The notes below the pieces were generated by a model, which was given only the letters and a program-made list of their open reading frames with translations, was not told the DNA's origin and searched no databases. Below are positions 5,756 through 13,182 of a stretch of 14,215 nt of DNA, piece after piece. A program made the translations under genes and the position numbers. The stretch comes from Bacillota bacterium (GTDB taxonomy: Bacteria; Bacillota; Thermosediminibacteria; Thermosediminibacterales; Thermosediminibacteraceae): assembly GCA_003242255.1 (NCBI GenBank), contig QGUT01000031.1, forward strand, positions 1 to 14,215. Reading direction: 5' to 3'. Every line of letters starts with the position of its first letter. The first letter of the stretch is position 1.

Positions 5756-8458
5756 TGCATATATCAATCTCATTATGTGTACGATCTCCTGTTCAGGAAT
5801 TTTAATGTCATACTCCCTTTCTACAACGGTTTCTGTAATTTCTTGTACCATCTTAAACTCTGCGGGATAGGCCTCAATGTATTCTTGTGTATTTTTCTTG
5901 TGTATTAAAGTTTCCCCCTTTGTCAACCGCTCGATTACGCAGGCGAGATGCAGCAACAATCCGATAACCGTATCCTGGTTCAATTTTAATCCCTTTTCGG
6001 CCAAAGTTAAATAGAACTTTCTAAAAACGGATATGTACTTTTTAGGATCAATGTCTACGTGTTCCCTTATAATTTCCTCCATATTGTCGATCACATCCAC
6101 CAGGGAAACCGCATCGATCTTTTTCTTTAATAGGCCTATCTTGCCGCTGTCGAAGACCTCCGATGTGGAAATGTACAGAATCGAATCGTCCTCCGGATCG
6201 ATGGCGCTGATTACCGCCAGGATATTTTTATCTTCCTTTATGTTGAGCAGCTTCCTTTTAAATTCCCTCTTGCTTTCAATCTCCATCGGAATTATCTCCA
6301 CGTCCTTGCCGTCCAGCTCCAGGTTTTTCTCCAGCATAGATTTTAATTTAACGGCGGTGCCATTTCCCGTTATGCAGGCCGTTATGATGACGTTTTTCTT
6401 AAGAGCGCCCTCGAACTTCATGCTCTCCCTGTAGATTCTTCCGATGTAAGGGCTTAAATTGACGACCGCATGGCATACCTCTTCAAGAGAAGCTCTGAGC
6501 ATGGCCTTTCTCGTTGCCTCCAGGACCATGGGGGTTGACACCATTTCGATGGTCTTCACGGGTATTCCGCTCCTCTCGTATATCATATCCCCGAACAGAA
6601 CGAGGGACCCCATGTCGACCAAGAGCAAAACCCCCTTGCCCCGGTTCGCCCTTTTTACTATCTCGGTGAGATTTTCCAGTGCCACCTCCGGCTTTTGATC
6701 GAGGGGCATGTTGTACCCGATGACGTAGTCCTCCCCAAGCAACCGGTTGGAAACATCCGCAATGGAAGTGGCGGCGGCTTCTCCGTGCATGGCTACCACG
6801 ATGCCGACCCTTTCATCCTTTTCCGTCACCTCTTCCTCAAGGCACAGAAACATGGCCACGAATCCCACTTCGTCTTCGGGGACTTTTATCTTAAATTGTT
6901 TCTCGATCTTTTCCCTCAAAAAATTTGCTACTTCAAACTCCTTTTCGTACACCCTTTTTATATCCTCCAGCTGGTTATTTACGATATCCTTGCCGCTCCT
7001 GATCCTCTCTATGGAGCTCGATACGTGCATGGAAAGGCCGTACAGCGTCTTTTCGCTGAAAGGCCTTCCCAGGGTTTTGGACGCGTAATTTAAAAAATCG
7101 CTAACCATATCGACTATCCTTTTATCTACAACCTTGTACAATTCCTCCCGGTTGTTGCTGTTGAAGTTCAGCACGTATTTTTTCAAGTAAGTCTCTATAT
7201 CTATGCTCATTATGAGCTTTATATCGCTTTCGCTCAGCCCTTTCTGCTCCAATGCCTTCCTCTTTTCCTCCAAGGCTTCGTAAAAATTGAATATCCTGCG
7301 GTCCTGCTGAACGACGGGAGAAAAAGGAGCGGCAGAGAAGCTGACAATATCACCCGTAATAAACCTATCTATCTCATCTTTGGCTTCCCTGTACTTCAGA
7401 AGCCCTCTTCTTACGTAATCGGGCAAATCCTCGGTATGGACGCACAGCTTCTCGTCCCTTTTCATCATGTAGCCCAGGTAGGCTTTAGCGATGGAAAGCT
7501 TTACGTCGCTCTTCAACTGACCTATGTTGCCGGGACATTCGTATAGCAGCAAGGCCTTCAGGGCATTCGAAGTAATGCTTATATCGGTCTTTACGACGGC
7601 CGCCTCTTTCTTGAAAAAACTCTTGATGAGTTCGAACCTTTCCTCCAGCGTCCTCTCTGCCAGATTTGGCAATTTTATTATCATCGGAATTCGCCTCAAA
7701 AAAGTCTTCAAAAGCACCGATTCGATGCTTTCCGTGGTGGCGCATATTATTAAGACACTGGCCCTATGCTCGCCTTCGGTCTCCCCCAGCCGCCGGTAAA
7801 GCCCCCGGTCCATCAGGTAAAACAGCATCTCCTGGCCCTCGGGAGGAAGCCTGTGGACCTCGTCCAGAAAGAGAATGCCTCCATCCGCCTTTTCTACGAG
7901 ACCCGCCCTATCCCTGTCGGCTCCGGTATAGGCGCCTTTCTTTACCCCGAAAAGGTGGGCCATCAGGAGCTGGGGATTGTTGGCGTAATCGGCGCAGTTA
8001 AAAACGACGAAAGGAGCGTTGCTTTTTATCCTGCCCACTTCTTTTGCGAAATTGTACATGACTTCCGCAAACAGGGACTTGCCCGTCCCCGTTTCTCCGT
8101 ACAAAAGTGTATGGAGCCCGGAGGGCGGATAGATAATGGCGGCCTTGGCCTGCTGCACCGCATTTTTTAAGCTTAAGTTTGCCCCTATTATTTCGTCGAA
8201 GGCATCCTTTTCGGGGGTGGACTCGCCGGCAGGGGCCCGATCTATCTCCGCTATTTTGTAAAGAACCGGCTTCCCCTCGACCTTTTCCACCTTTCCCTCC
8301 CTGAAAAGGACGTTCAAATCGCTGGAGGCATTGGTCCGCTGGATGCCGAGGGCCCGGGCTATTTCCTTCGCTGAAACTCCGATTACCTCGCCCCTTTCGG
8401 CCAATTGCCTCTGACAGAATTCCTTGAGGCAGTTGTAGACTTTGTCAATTCTCTTCAC
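5750..8458 (-). CDS. LevR/CelR-like PRD-containing sigma-54 transcriptional activator
   Basis: This activator couples PTS phosphorylation state to transcription from the -24/-12 promoter of the adjacent EIIC gene. The 902-residue product contains, in order: an N-terminal winged-helix region (about 1-70); an AAA+ domain with Walker A GETGTGKS (121-128), the sigma-54 contact loop GAYTGA (175-180) and Walker B GGILFLDE (193-200); PRD1 (about 435-545, His478); an EIIA-Man-like domain (His558 in VVAMHGEAAA); an EIIB-Gat-like segment (Cys695 in TACITGNG); and PRD2 (about 800-902, His837). In each PRD the usual second His is absent. An in-frame TTG at 8480 exists, but the GTG at 8456-8458 is chosen because AGGAGG (8465-8470) sits 6 bases upstream. 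By family, HPr phosphorylation activates and EII-dependent phosphorylation inhibits. The gene is co-directional with the PTS operon. Confidence 0.94.
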   Translation of the reverse strand: MKRIDKVYNCLKEFCQRQLAERGEVIGVSAKEIARALGIQRTNASSDLNVLFREGKVEKVEGKPVLYKIAEIDRAPAGESTPEKDAFDEIIGANLSLKNAVQQAKAAIIYPPSGLHTLLYGETGTGKSLFAEVMYNFAKEVGRIKSNAPFVVFNCADYANNPQLLMAHLFGVKKGAYTGADRDRAGLVEKADGGILFLDEVHRLPPEGQEMLFYLMDRGLYRRLGETEGEHRASVLIICATTESIESVLLKTFLRRIPMIIKLPNLAERTLEERFELIKSFFKKEAAVVKTDISITSNALKALLLYECPGNIGQLKSDVKLSIAKAYLGYMMKRDEKLCVHTEDLPDYVRRGLLKYREAKDEIDRFITGDIVSFSAAPFSPVVQQDRRIFNFYEALEEKRKALEQKGLSESDIKLIMSIDIETYLKKYVLNFNSNNREELYKVVDKRIVDMVSDFLNYASKTLGRPFSEKTLYGLSMHVSSSIERIRSGKDIVNNQLEDIKRVYEKEFEVANFLREKIEKQFKIKVPEDEVGFVAMFLCLEEEVTEKDERVGIVVAMHGEAAATSIADVSNRLLGEDYVIGYNMPLDQKPEVALENLTEIVKRANRGKGVLLLVDMGSLVLFGDMIYERSGIPVKTIEMVSTPMVLEATRKAMLRASLEEVCHAVVNLSPYIGRIYRESMKFEGALKKNVIITACITGNGTAVKLKSMLEKNLELDGKDVEIIPMEIESKREFKRKLLNIKEDKNILAVISAIDPEDDSILYISTSEVFDSGKIGLLKKKIDAVSLVDVIDNMEEIIREHVDIDPKKYISVFRKFYLTLAEKGLKLNQDTVIGLLLHLACVIERLTKGETLIHKKNTQEYIEAYPAEFKMVQEITETVVEREYDIKIPEQEIVHIMRLIYAL

Positions 8459-8464
8459 CGTATC

Positions 8465-8470
8465 CCTCCT
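8465..8470 (-). promoter_or_regulatory. Ribosome site that sets the activator start
   Basis: A perfect AGGAGG lies 6 bases before the GTG at 8458. It falls inside the longer frame that would begin at TTG 8482, so the longer start would have no ribosome site of its own. Confidence 0.85.
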
Positions 8471-8475
8471 CGCGT

Positions 8476-8504
8476 CAAACAAAACGCCGCTTTAAAGAAG
8501 CGGC
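8476..8504 (-). terminator. Terminator-like hairpin in the activator leader
   Basis: On the minus strand, GCCGCTT-N5-AAGCGGC (8486-8504) is followed directly by GTTTTGTTTG. This is the form of an intrinsic terminator, but it stands just upstream of the activator ribosome site with no minus-strand gene before it. It could be an attenuator of the activator transcript, or a stop for stray transcription entering from the right. Confidence 0.55.
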
Positions 8505-8520
8505 TCCGTATTGCACGGTA

Positions 8521-8529
8521 TGTTATAAT
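8521..8529 (+). promoter_or_regulatory. Extended -10 promoter for the MFS gene
   Basis: TGTTATAAT is a perfect extended -10 element (TG-N-TATAAT). There is no good -35 at the proper distance. The predicted start near 8536 leaves a leader of only ~14 bases, with GGGAGG (8537-8542) at its very front. Confidence 0.65.
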
Positions 8530-8549
8530 ATACTCCGGGAGGAATATAA

Positions 8550-9713
8550 ATGAATCTTTTTCTGATTTCTACCGGAGTTTTTCTCGCCCAAATAGTCTTT
8601 TCTTCCATATCTCCCTTTCTCCCATCCCTTCTAATCGAGATGGGCCTCGAGTCCAATATTCCGCTGTGGTCTAGCCTGATCTTCGCCGCCAATTCACTGA
8701 CCAGCGGCATCATGGCTCCCATATGGGGCGCTGTATCGGACCGTTATGGCAAAAAACCCATGATGGCCCGGGCAGGCCTGGGCATGGGGGTCGTCTATTT
8801 TTTGACGGCCTTTTCCCAAAACCACATTCAGCTCCTGCTTTTGCGAGCCCTGAACGGGATATTTTCCGGATACATCCCCGCTGCCGTCACCTTTGTGGCC
8901 AGCACCAGCAGGCCCGAAAACTTAAGTCAAAACATCGGCATCGTCAATACCGCCTCGGCCGTCGGCGCCATAAGCGGTCCCCTCATAGGCGGTATCCTGG
9001 CGAAAATCTTCGGCATTAGAGGGAGCCTCATGGTAACCGCCTTCCTCCTGGCCATCGCCGGAATACTGCCCTACGCAACCGGTGTAAAGGAGCCGCCCGT
9101 CGAGAGAAATTCCAGGTCCATCCGGGAGAGCATCGTCGATACTTTAAAAAACCGGCAGCTTTTTGTGATCTTCATGACCGGATTCCTTATACAGGCAGCC
9201 TTGATGGCGATAATTCCCACATTAAATCTGGTCGTCCGAAATATGGTGCCGGAGAACGCCGAGTTTTATACGGGGCTCGTCTTTTCCATCATCGGGATAT
9301 CCACCGCCATCGCATCGCCTCTTATCGGCAGGATAAAGAGTATCCCGTTGACCACTTTATACAGGCTGACGATAATCGGCGGATGCCTCATCGCCGCCCT
9401 GCAGGGGTTTGCCCATTCCATCCTGTCCTTGCTCATTTTGCGGTTTATCTTCGGATTTTTCAACGCCGGCATGACCGTAGCGGGCAACGTGCTGATCGCC
9501 AAATCGGGCGACAGCGAAAACCAGGGGAGCTCCTTCGGAGTGTACAACGGCATAATCTCCATAGGGCTCGTACTGGGGTCCACTTTAGGCGGCGTAATGA
9601 GCAACCGCTTCGGTCTTTCTTACTCTTTCTTTACCAGCGCCTTGCTTCTCCTCGCTTCATTTTTCCTCTCTTTTCTAATAAAGGAACCCGAAGACCGGAA
9701 GAGCGAAATTTAA
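8550..9713 (+). CDS. MFS efflux-type transporter (DHA1-like, 12 TM)
   Basis: This membrane antiporter belongs to the major facilitator superfamily; relatives export drugs or small metabolites using the proton gradient. The 387-residue product has roughly twelve hydrophobic segments. The cytoplasmic loop motif A, GAVSDRYGKKPMM, is at 60-72, between TM2 and TM3. A Pro/Gly-rich SAVGAISGPLIGG segment near 136-148 resembles the antiporter motif C of drug exporters. A charged central loop (about 178-200) separates the two halves. The ATG follows GGGAGG at good spacing. It is the only plus-strand gene, divergent from the PTS activator and convergent with the export operon. No local regulator is evident and the substrate cannot be deduced. 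Confidence 0.88.
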   Translation: MNLFLISTGVFLAQIVFSSISPFLPSLLIEMGLESNIPLWSSLIFAANSLTSGIMAPIWGAVSDRYGKKPMMARAGLGMGVVYFLTAFSQNHIQLLLLRALNGIFSGYIPAAVTFVASTSRPENLSQNIGIVNTASAVGAISGPLIGGILAKIFGIRGSLMVTAFLLAIAGILPYATGVKEPPVERNSRSIRESIVDTLKNRQLFVIFMTGFLIQAALMAIIPTLNLVVRNMVPENAEFYTGLVFSIIGISTAIASPLIGRIKSIPLTTLYRLTIIGGCLIAALQGFAHSILSLLILRFIFGFFNAGMTVAGNVLIAKSGDSENQGSSFGVYNGIISIGLVLGSTLGGVMSNRFGLSYSFFTSALLLLASFFLSFLIKEPEDRKSEI

Positions 9714-9714
9714 T

Positions 9715-10122
9715 CTATATTTCTTCTTTGCCTTCCCTTCCCCACGAGATGACGTTCAATTCGACGCCCCTTTCGGTTTCCGCAACTTCCACCACCACCG
9801 AAAGGACTTCCTTTGCCCGGCGGGCGTAGCCTCGGGAAACTACTTTAAGCCTGCCGGGGCTTATTTTTTCGATGGAAACTTCGAAATGCCCGTCGCCCAA
9901 GCTCTCGCTCCCGCCCGCCTGGCAGCTCGGGTCCTTTTTTAGAAGGGCGAGGGCTTTTTGGGCCCCCGCCTCGGCCATATAATAGGCTATTGACTCATTT
10001 TTTAAATAAGACGCCTTTTTGAATTCCGACGACATAATGTCAATGACCATAACACCGATCAAAAGGAGCAGCGAAGCTGCGAAGATCACGTTGATGAGGG
10101 CAAAAGCTTTTTCCGATTTCAT
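9715..10122 (-). CDS. PilX-like pseudopilin / type IV pilus assembly-type protein
   Basis: This is a small single-pass envelope protein of 135 residues. The N-terminus MKSEKAFALINVIFAASLLLLIG resembles a type III (prepilin) signal: a short basic leader, a possible cleavage site at Ala6-Phe7, then a hydrophobic helix. The next stretch, SSEFKKASYLKNESIAYYMAEAGAQKALALL (about 31-61), is the hallmark of PilX/PilX_N-type minor pilins. The +5 residue after the predicted cleavage is Asn instead of the usual Glu. The rest is a short polar domain. I chose the ATG at 10120-10122, which overlaps the permease TGA as ATGA; a longer frame begins inside the permease gene. Tight overlap implies translational coupling with the ABC permease. 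No prepilin peptidase or assembly ATPase is present in the window. Confidence 0.75.
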   Translation of the reverse strand: MKSEKAFALINVIFAASLLLLIGVMVIDIMSSEFKKASYLKNESIAYYMAEAGAQKALALLKKDPSCQAGGSESLGDGHFEVSIEKISPGRLKVVSRGYARRAKEVLSVVVEVAETERGVELNVISWGREGKEEI

Positions 10123-11435
10123 CTCCTCAAGGCCTCCACCGGGGGAACGGAAGACGCCGTCCACGCCGGGTACACCCCGAAGAGCAGGCCGCAGCTTAGC
10201 GCGACAAATACCGCCACTTTTATGGCATCGGCGCTTATCACCGCGTTAAAGCCGTACCGGTTGAAGATATCTACGCCCCAGATTCCGAAGGCCGTGCCTG
10301 CCGCCGCGCCTATGCCGCTAAGGTAAAAGGCCTCCAGCAAAAACTGCAGGAGCAGGTCAAACTTCTTCGCTCCCAGGGCTCTCCTCACGCCTATTTCGCC
10401 GGTCCTCTCTGTCACCGCCACCAGCATTATGTTCATTATGCCCAGCCCCCCGACCAGGAGGGACACCGCCGCTATTCCTCCGAGCAGCAAAGTCATCACC
10501 CGGTTGGCCTTGTCGGCTTCTTCTACCAGCGTGTTTAAATTGGTGATGGTTATTATGTCCTTGCCCAGATCCAGGGAGGGCTGTTCTTCCGGCTGGGGAG
10601 AGGGCTGCGGCTCTTCCGGATATTCCGCACCTACGCCGGGCGCCTGCTGCCCGCCTCCAGTCACTGCTTTGGGGGCGGTCACATCAAGCCCCAGCTTCCT
10701 CCGGTAGATCCTGCCAAGCTGGGCTATGGCCAGGTCCGCCGCTTTCGCCGACTCGGCCTTGACCCATAATTCGTCCACCGTCCTCTTGCCGGCTATTTTC
10801 AAAGCCGTGGTGTAGGGTATGACTATCTTGTCGTCAATATTCTCGGCCTGGCCAGAACCCTTTTTCTCCAGCACCCCCACGATCCGGTAGGTCTGGCCGT
10901 TCAGCGTAAGGGTCTGGCCCACGGGGCTCCTCCCTCCCAGAAGCCCCGCTCCTATGTTGTACCCCAGCACGGCCACGGGAGAGCGCTGCTCCACGTGCCA
11001 CTTGGTGAAAAACCGGCCCGCTATCAATTTATGGTCCCGAAGCTCGGGAAAATCGGCCGAAACCCCGATTATCTCCACCTGGCCCCTGGCTCTCCGCCAG
11101 CGCATGACCGCATTGGTGTTGACCACCGGCGAAGCGTACTTCAAGCCGGAAACTCTCTCCACCAGTTCTTCCGCCTCTTCCGGCGCAAACTCGGCGCTGG
11201 CATCGTGGGCCTTTATCACGATGACGTTGGAGCCCAGGCTCTCAAACTGCTTTATTACAGCGAGGCGCGCCCCTTCTCCTATGCCCATGAGGCTTACCAC
11301 CGAAGCTACGCCTATGGCCACCCCCAGGACTGTGAGCCCGGACCGGAGAGGATTTATGGTCACCCCCTGCCACGCCATCTGGGCGGCGAAGAAGAACCTC
11401 ACCCAGAAGGACAGCCACGATTTAAACAGCTTCAC
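10119..11435 (-). CDS. MacB/FtsX-type ABC transporter permease
   Basis: This is a type VII ABC (mechanotransmission) membrane subunit of 438 residues. It has the MacB_PCD-FtsX layout: TM1 about 33-53 in the NPLRSGLTVLGVAIGVASV segment, a large extracytoplasmic domain (54-312), then TM2 (313-338), TM3 (363-389) and TM4 (404-425). Typical motifs are LLVGGLGIMNIMLVAVTERTGEIGVRRALGA split over 326-356 and the C-terminal VYPAWTASSVPPVEALRR. Residues 253-290 form a Pro/Gln/Glu/Gly-rich stretch not usual in MacB, inserted just before TM2. The start is GTG with GAGGGGG upstream. It is the third gene of the operon. Partners should be the separate ATPase and the adaptor encoded upstream, and substrates of the family range from antibiotics to peptides and lipoproteins. 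Confidence 0.92.
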   Translation of the reverse strand: MKLFKSWLSFWVRFFFAAQMAWQGVTINPLRSGLTVLGVAIGVASVVSLMGIGEGARLAVIKQFESLGSNVIVIKAHDASAEFAPEEAEELVERVSGLKYASPVVNTNAVMRWRRARGQVEIIGVSADFPELRDHKLIAGRFFTKWHVEQRSPVAVLGYNIGAGLLGGRSPVGQTLTLNGQTYRIVGVLEKKGSGQAENIDDKIVIPYTTALKIAGKRTVDELWVKAESAKAADLAIAQLGRIYRRKLGLDVTAPKAVTGGGQQAPGVGAEYPEEPQPSPQPEEQPSLDLGKDIITITNLNTLVEEADKANRVMTLLLGGIAAVSLLVGGLGIMNIMLVAVTERTGEIGVRRALGAKKFDLLLQFLLEAFYLSGIGAAAGTAFGIWGVDIFNRYGFNAVISADAIKVAVFVALSCGLLFGVYPAWTASSVPPVEALRR

Positions 11436-11453
11436 TTTTATTCCCCCTCAGCT

Positions 11454-13169
11454 TCATTGGTCGCCGGAATTGGAGCCATCATCTCGGCCTCCGCCGCCCT
11501 GATTGTTCGATCCGGGCAGGATGTCGTTCGATTTTATGCGCTGCCCCGGAAGCACGTCCGCACTGCTTCCCGTCACCACCAGCTGCCCTTCCTCCAGGCC
11601 GCTCTTTATTTCGGCGTAGCGGTCGTTCATGAGGCCCAGTTCGACGCGGACCACTTTGGTGGTCCCATCGGGTTGCAGGACTTCCACCGAGGGCTGCCCA
11701 TCTTCTTCGAACACGGCTTCCACCGGGACGAGCAGCACGTCTTTGGCGCTTCCCGCCTCTATGTAAGCTCTCGCCTGCATGCCGGGCCGAAGCTCCGGGG
11801 ACCCTTTCACGTTGATCAGGACTTCAAACCTGGTAATTCCGCTCACGTCCTTGCCCATAGTGGCAATATAGGATACCTCGCCTTCGAAGGTCTTCCCCGG
11901 CAGGGCGTCCACCGTCACCTTCACCGGGGAGCCTTGCCTTACCAGAAGCACGTCCACGTCGTCCACCTGGGACCAGATCTGCATGTTGTCCACGTTGTAC
12001 ACGCTGCCCAGCCACTCCCCCATCTGCACCGTCCTGCCGGGCTGGGCGTTTATATTGGCAATTATGCCGTCCATCGGCGCCCTAATATCCAGCATTTCCA
12101 TCTGGCTGTAGAGCCTTCTCAGCTTATCTTCCAGTTCCATTATCTTTTCCAGTTCGTCCTCCAGCATCTCCCTCACGTCCGTGCCGGCCAGAGATACTAT
12201 CGGGTCTCCCTCCTTGACTTTGTTTCTGTTCTTCACATGCACTTTCGTGACCCTGGCCTCGACGGTGCTGGTGATGGTCTCTTCTACTGAATAACCTTCC
12301 ACCTTTGACGGGAATTTGAGCCAGAGCACCCCGGGATCATCGGCACTTTTTACCCTTTCCGGTGCCACTCCTATGTAGACCGTCATCTCAGGCATCACCA
12401 GGCCCGGATTGTCACCCTCTACGGTCATGTAGTACACGTACTGGTAGAGCGGTTCCGTCCCATCGTCAAAGCTGGTGCCGGAAGAGGGTTCGGGCACCGG
12501 TTCGTCGTTTATCTCCGTTATTCTGCCCTCGATGACCCCTTCGAACTGGTTAAACCTTAAGAACGCCCTGGTGCAGTTTTTCGCTATCTCGTATTCACCC
12601 GGGTTGAGCCTCGCTATCACCTTAAACTTGGAATCATCGACTATCCTGGCCACCACTTCGCCCTGCTTCAGTTCGGACCCTTCCTTGACGCTCAGGCCGA
12701 TCACCCTCCCCTTCACCGGCGCCTTCAACGTGATGCCCTCGGACGGATTCATCTGGTATATCTCTTCGGGTTTAAGGCCCACCTTGTCGGCCAGGGACTC
12801 CTTTGCCGTCTTTAACTGCTGCTCGAGGGTCTCTATCTCCCCCTGAATGTTGGGGGCCCGGAGCCTCACCAGGAGCTGGCCAGCCTGTACCACATCGCCT
12901 TCCTCCACCAGTACTTCTTCAATTATGTAGCTTGTCATGCCCTGCCCGTCCATGCTGTAAGGCACAAAAATTCCTCCGCCGCTGCCGGGATTTAGCGGGC
13001 CCGAAGTCTCCACTCCCACGCTTATGTCTCCCCGTATCACTTCGGCGGTGGCATAGATCGGGCCGCCGGTTTCTTCGTCAGGGGAAGGCAAAAGGCTCTT
13101 GATGGCGTAAAATCCGCCGGCTGTCACAGCCGCTACGATCACAATGGCTGCTATAATCTTTTTGTACAC
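11454..13169 (-). CDS. Membrane-fusion/periplasmic adaptor protein (MacA/HlyD family), duplicated architecture
   Basis: This is the extracytoplasmic adaptor for the ABC exporter. The 571-residue product is about 200 longer than MacA or YknX (about 370-380). An N-terminal anchor (4-26) has no lipobox Cys. A first lipoyl/hairpin unit spans about 80-175: IEEVLVEEGDVVQAGQLLVRL, then a short coiled coil at 107-130, then ITLKAPVKGRVIGLSVKEGS. A beta-barrel-like part follows. A second unit spans about 299-390: VTKVHVKNRNKVKEGDPIVSL, coiled coil 333-359, then IRAPMDGIIANINAQPGRTV. After it come a beta-barrel and a membrane-proximal domain to about 545. The tail is Gly/Asn/Asp-rich and looks disordered. 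The start is GTG after a GGGGG ribosome site, 13 bases from the ATPase stop; 18 bases separate it from the permease. Confidence 0.9.
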   Translation of the reverse strand: MYKKIIAAIVIVAAVTAGGFYAIKSLLPSPDEETGGPIYATAEVIRGDISVGVETSGPLNPGSGGGIFVPYSMDGQGMTSYIIEEVLVEEGDVVQAGQLLVRLRAPNIQGEIETLEQQLKTAKESLADKVGLKPEEIYQMNPSEGITLKAPVKGRVIGLSVKEGSELKQGEVVARIVDDSKFKVIARLNPGEYEIAKNCTRAFLRFNQFEGVIEGRITEINDEPVPEPSSGTSFDDGTEPLYQYVYYMTVEGDNPGLVMPEMTVYIGVAPERVKSADDPGVLWLKFPSKVEGYSVEETITSTVEARVTKVHVKNRNKVKEGDPIVSLAGTDVREMLEDELEKIMELEDKLRRLYSQMEMLDIRAPMDGIIANINAQPGRTVQMGEWLGSVYNVDNMQIWSQVDDVDVLLVRQGSPVKVTVDALPGKTFEGEVSYIATMGKDVSGITRFEVLINVKGSPELRPGMQARAYIEAGSAKDVLLVPVEAVFEEDGQPSVEVLQPDGTTKVVRVELGLMNDRYAEIKSGLEEGQLVVTGSSADVLPGQRIKSNDILPGSNNQGGGGRDDGSNSGDQ

Positions 13170-13182
13170 AGAATAACCCCCT

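Noticed and set aside
8459..8482. Longer activator start at TTG 8482
   Set aside because: The AGGAGG site lies inside this extension and points to GTG 8458; the eight extra residues have no ribosome site.
10123..10164. Longer start for the pseudopilin gene
   Set aside because: The extra residues are encoded within the permease gene and would precede the prepilin-like signal; the ATGA-overlap start fits better.
10995..12290. 431-residue plus-strand open frame
   Set aside because: It is antisense to the permease and adaptor genes, has no recognisable domain, and its composition (His/Arg/Pro-rich) is that of a shadow frame in GC-rich coding DNA.
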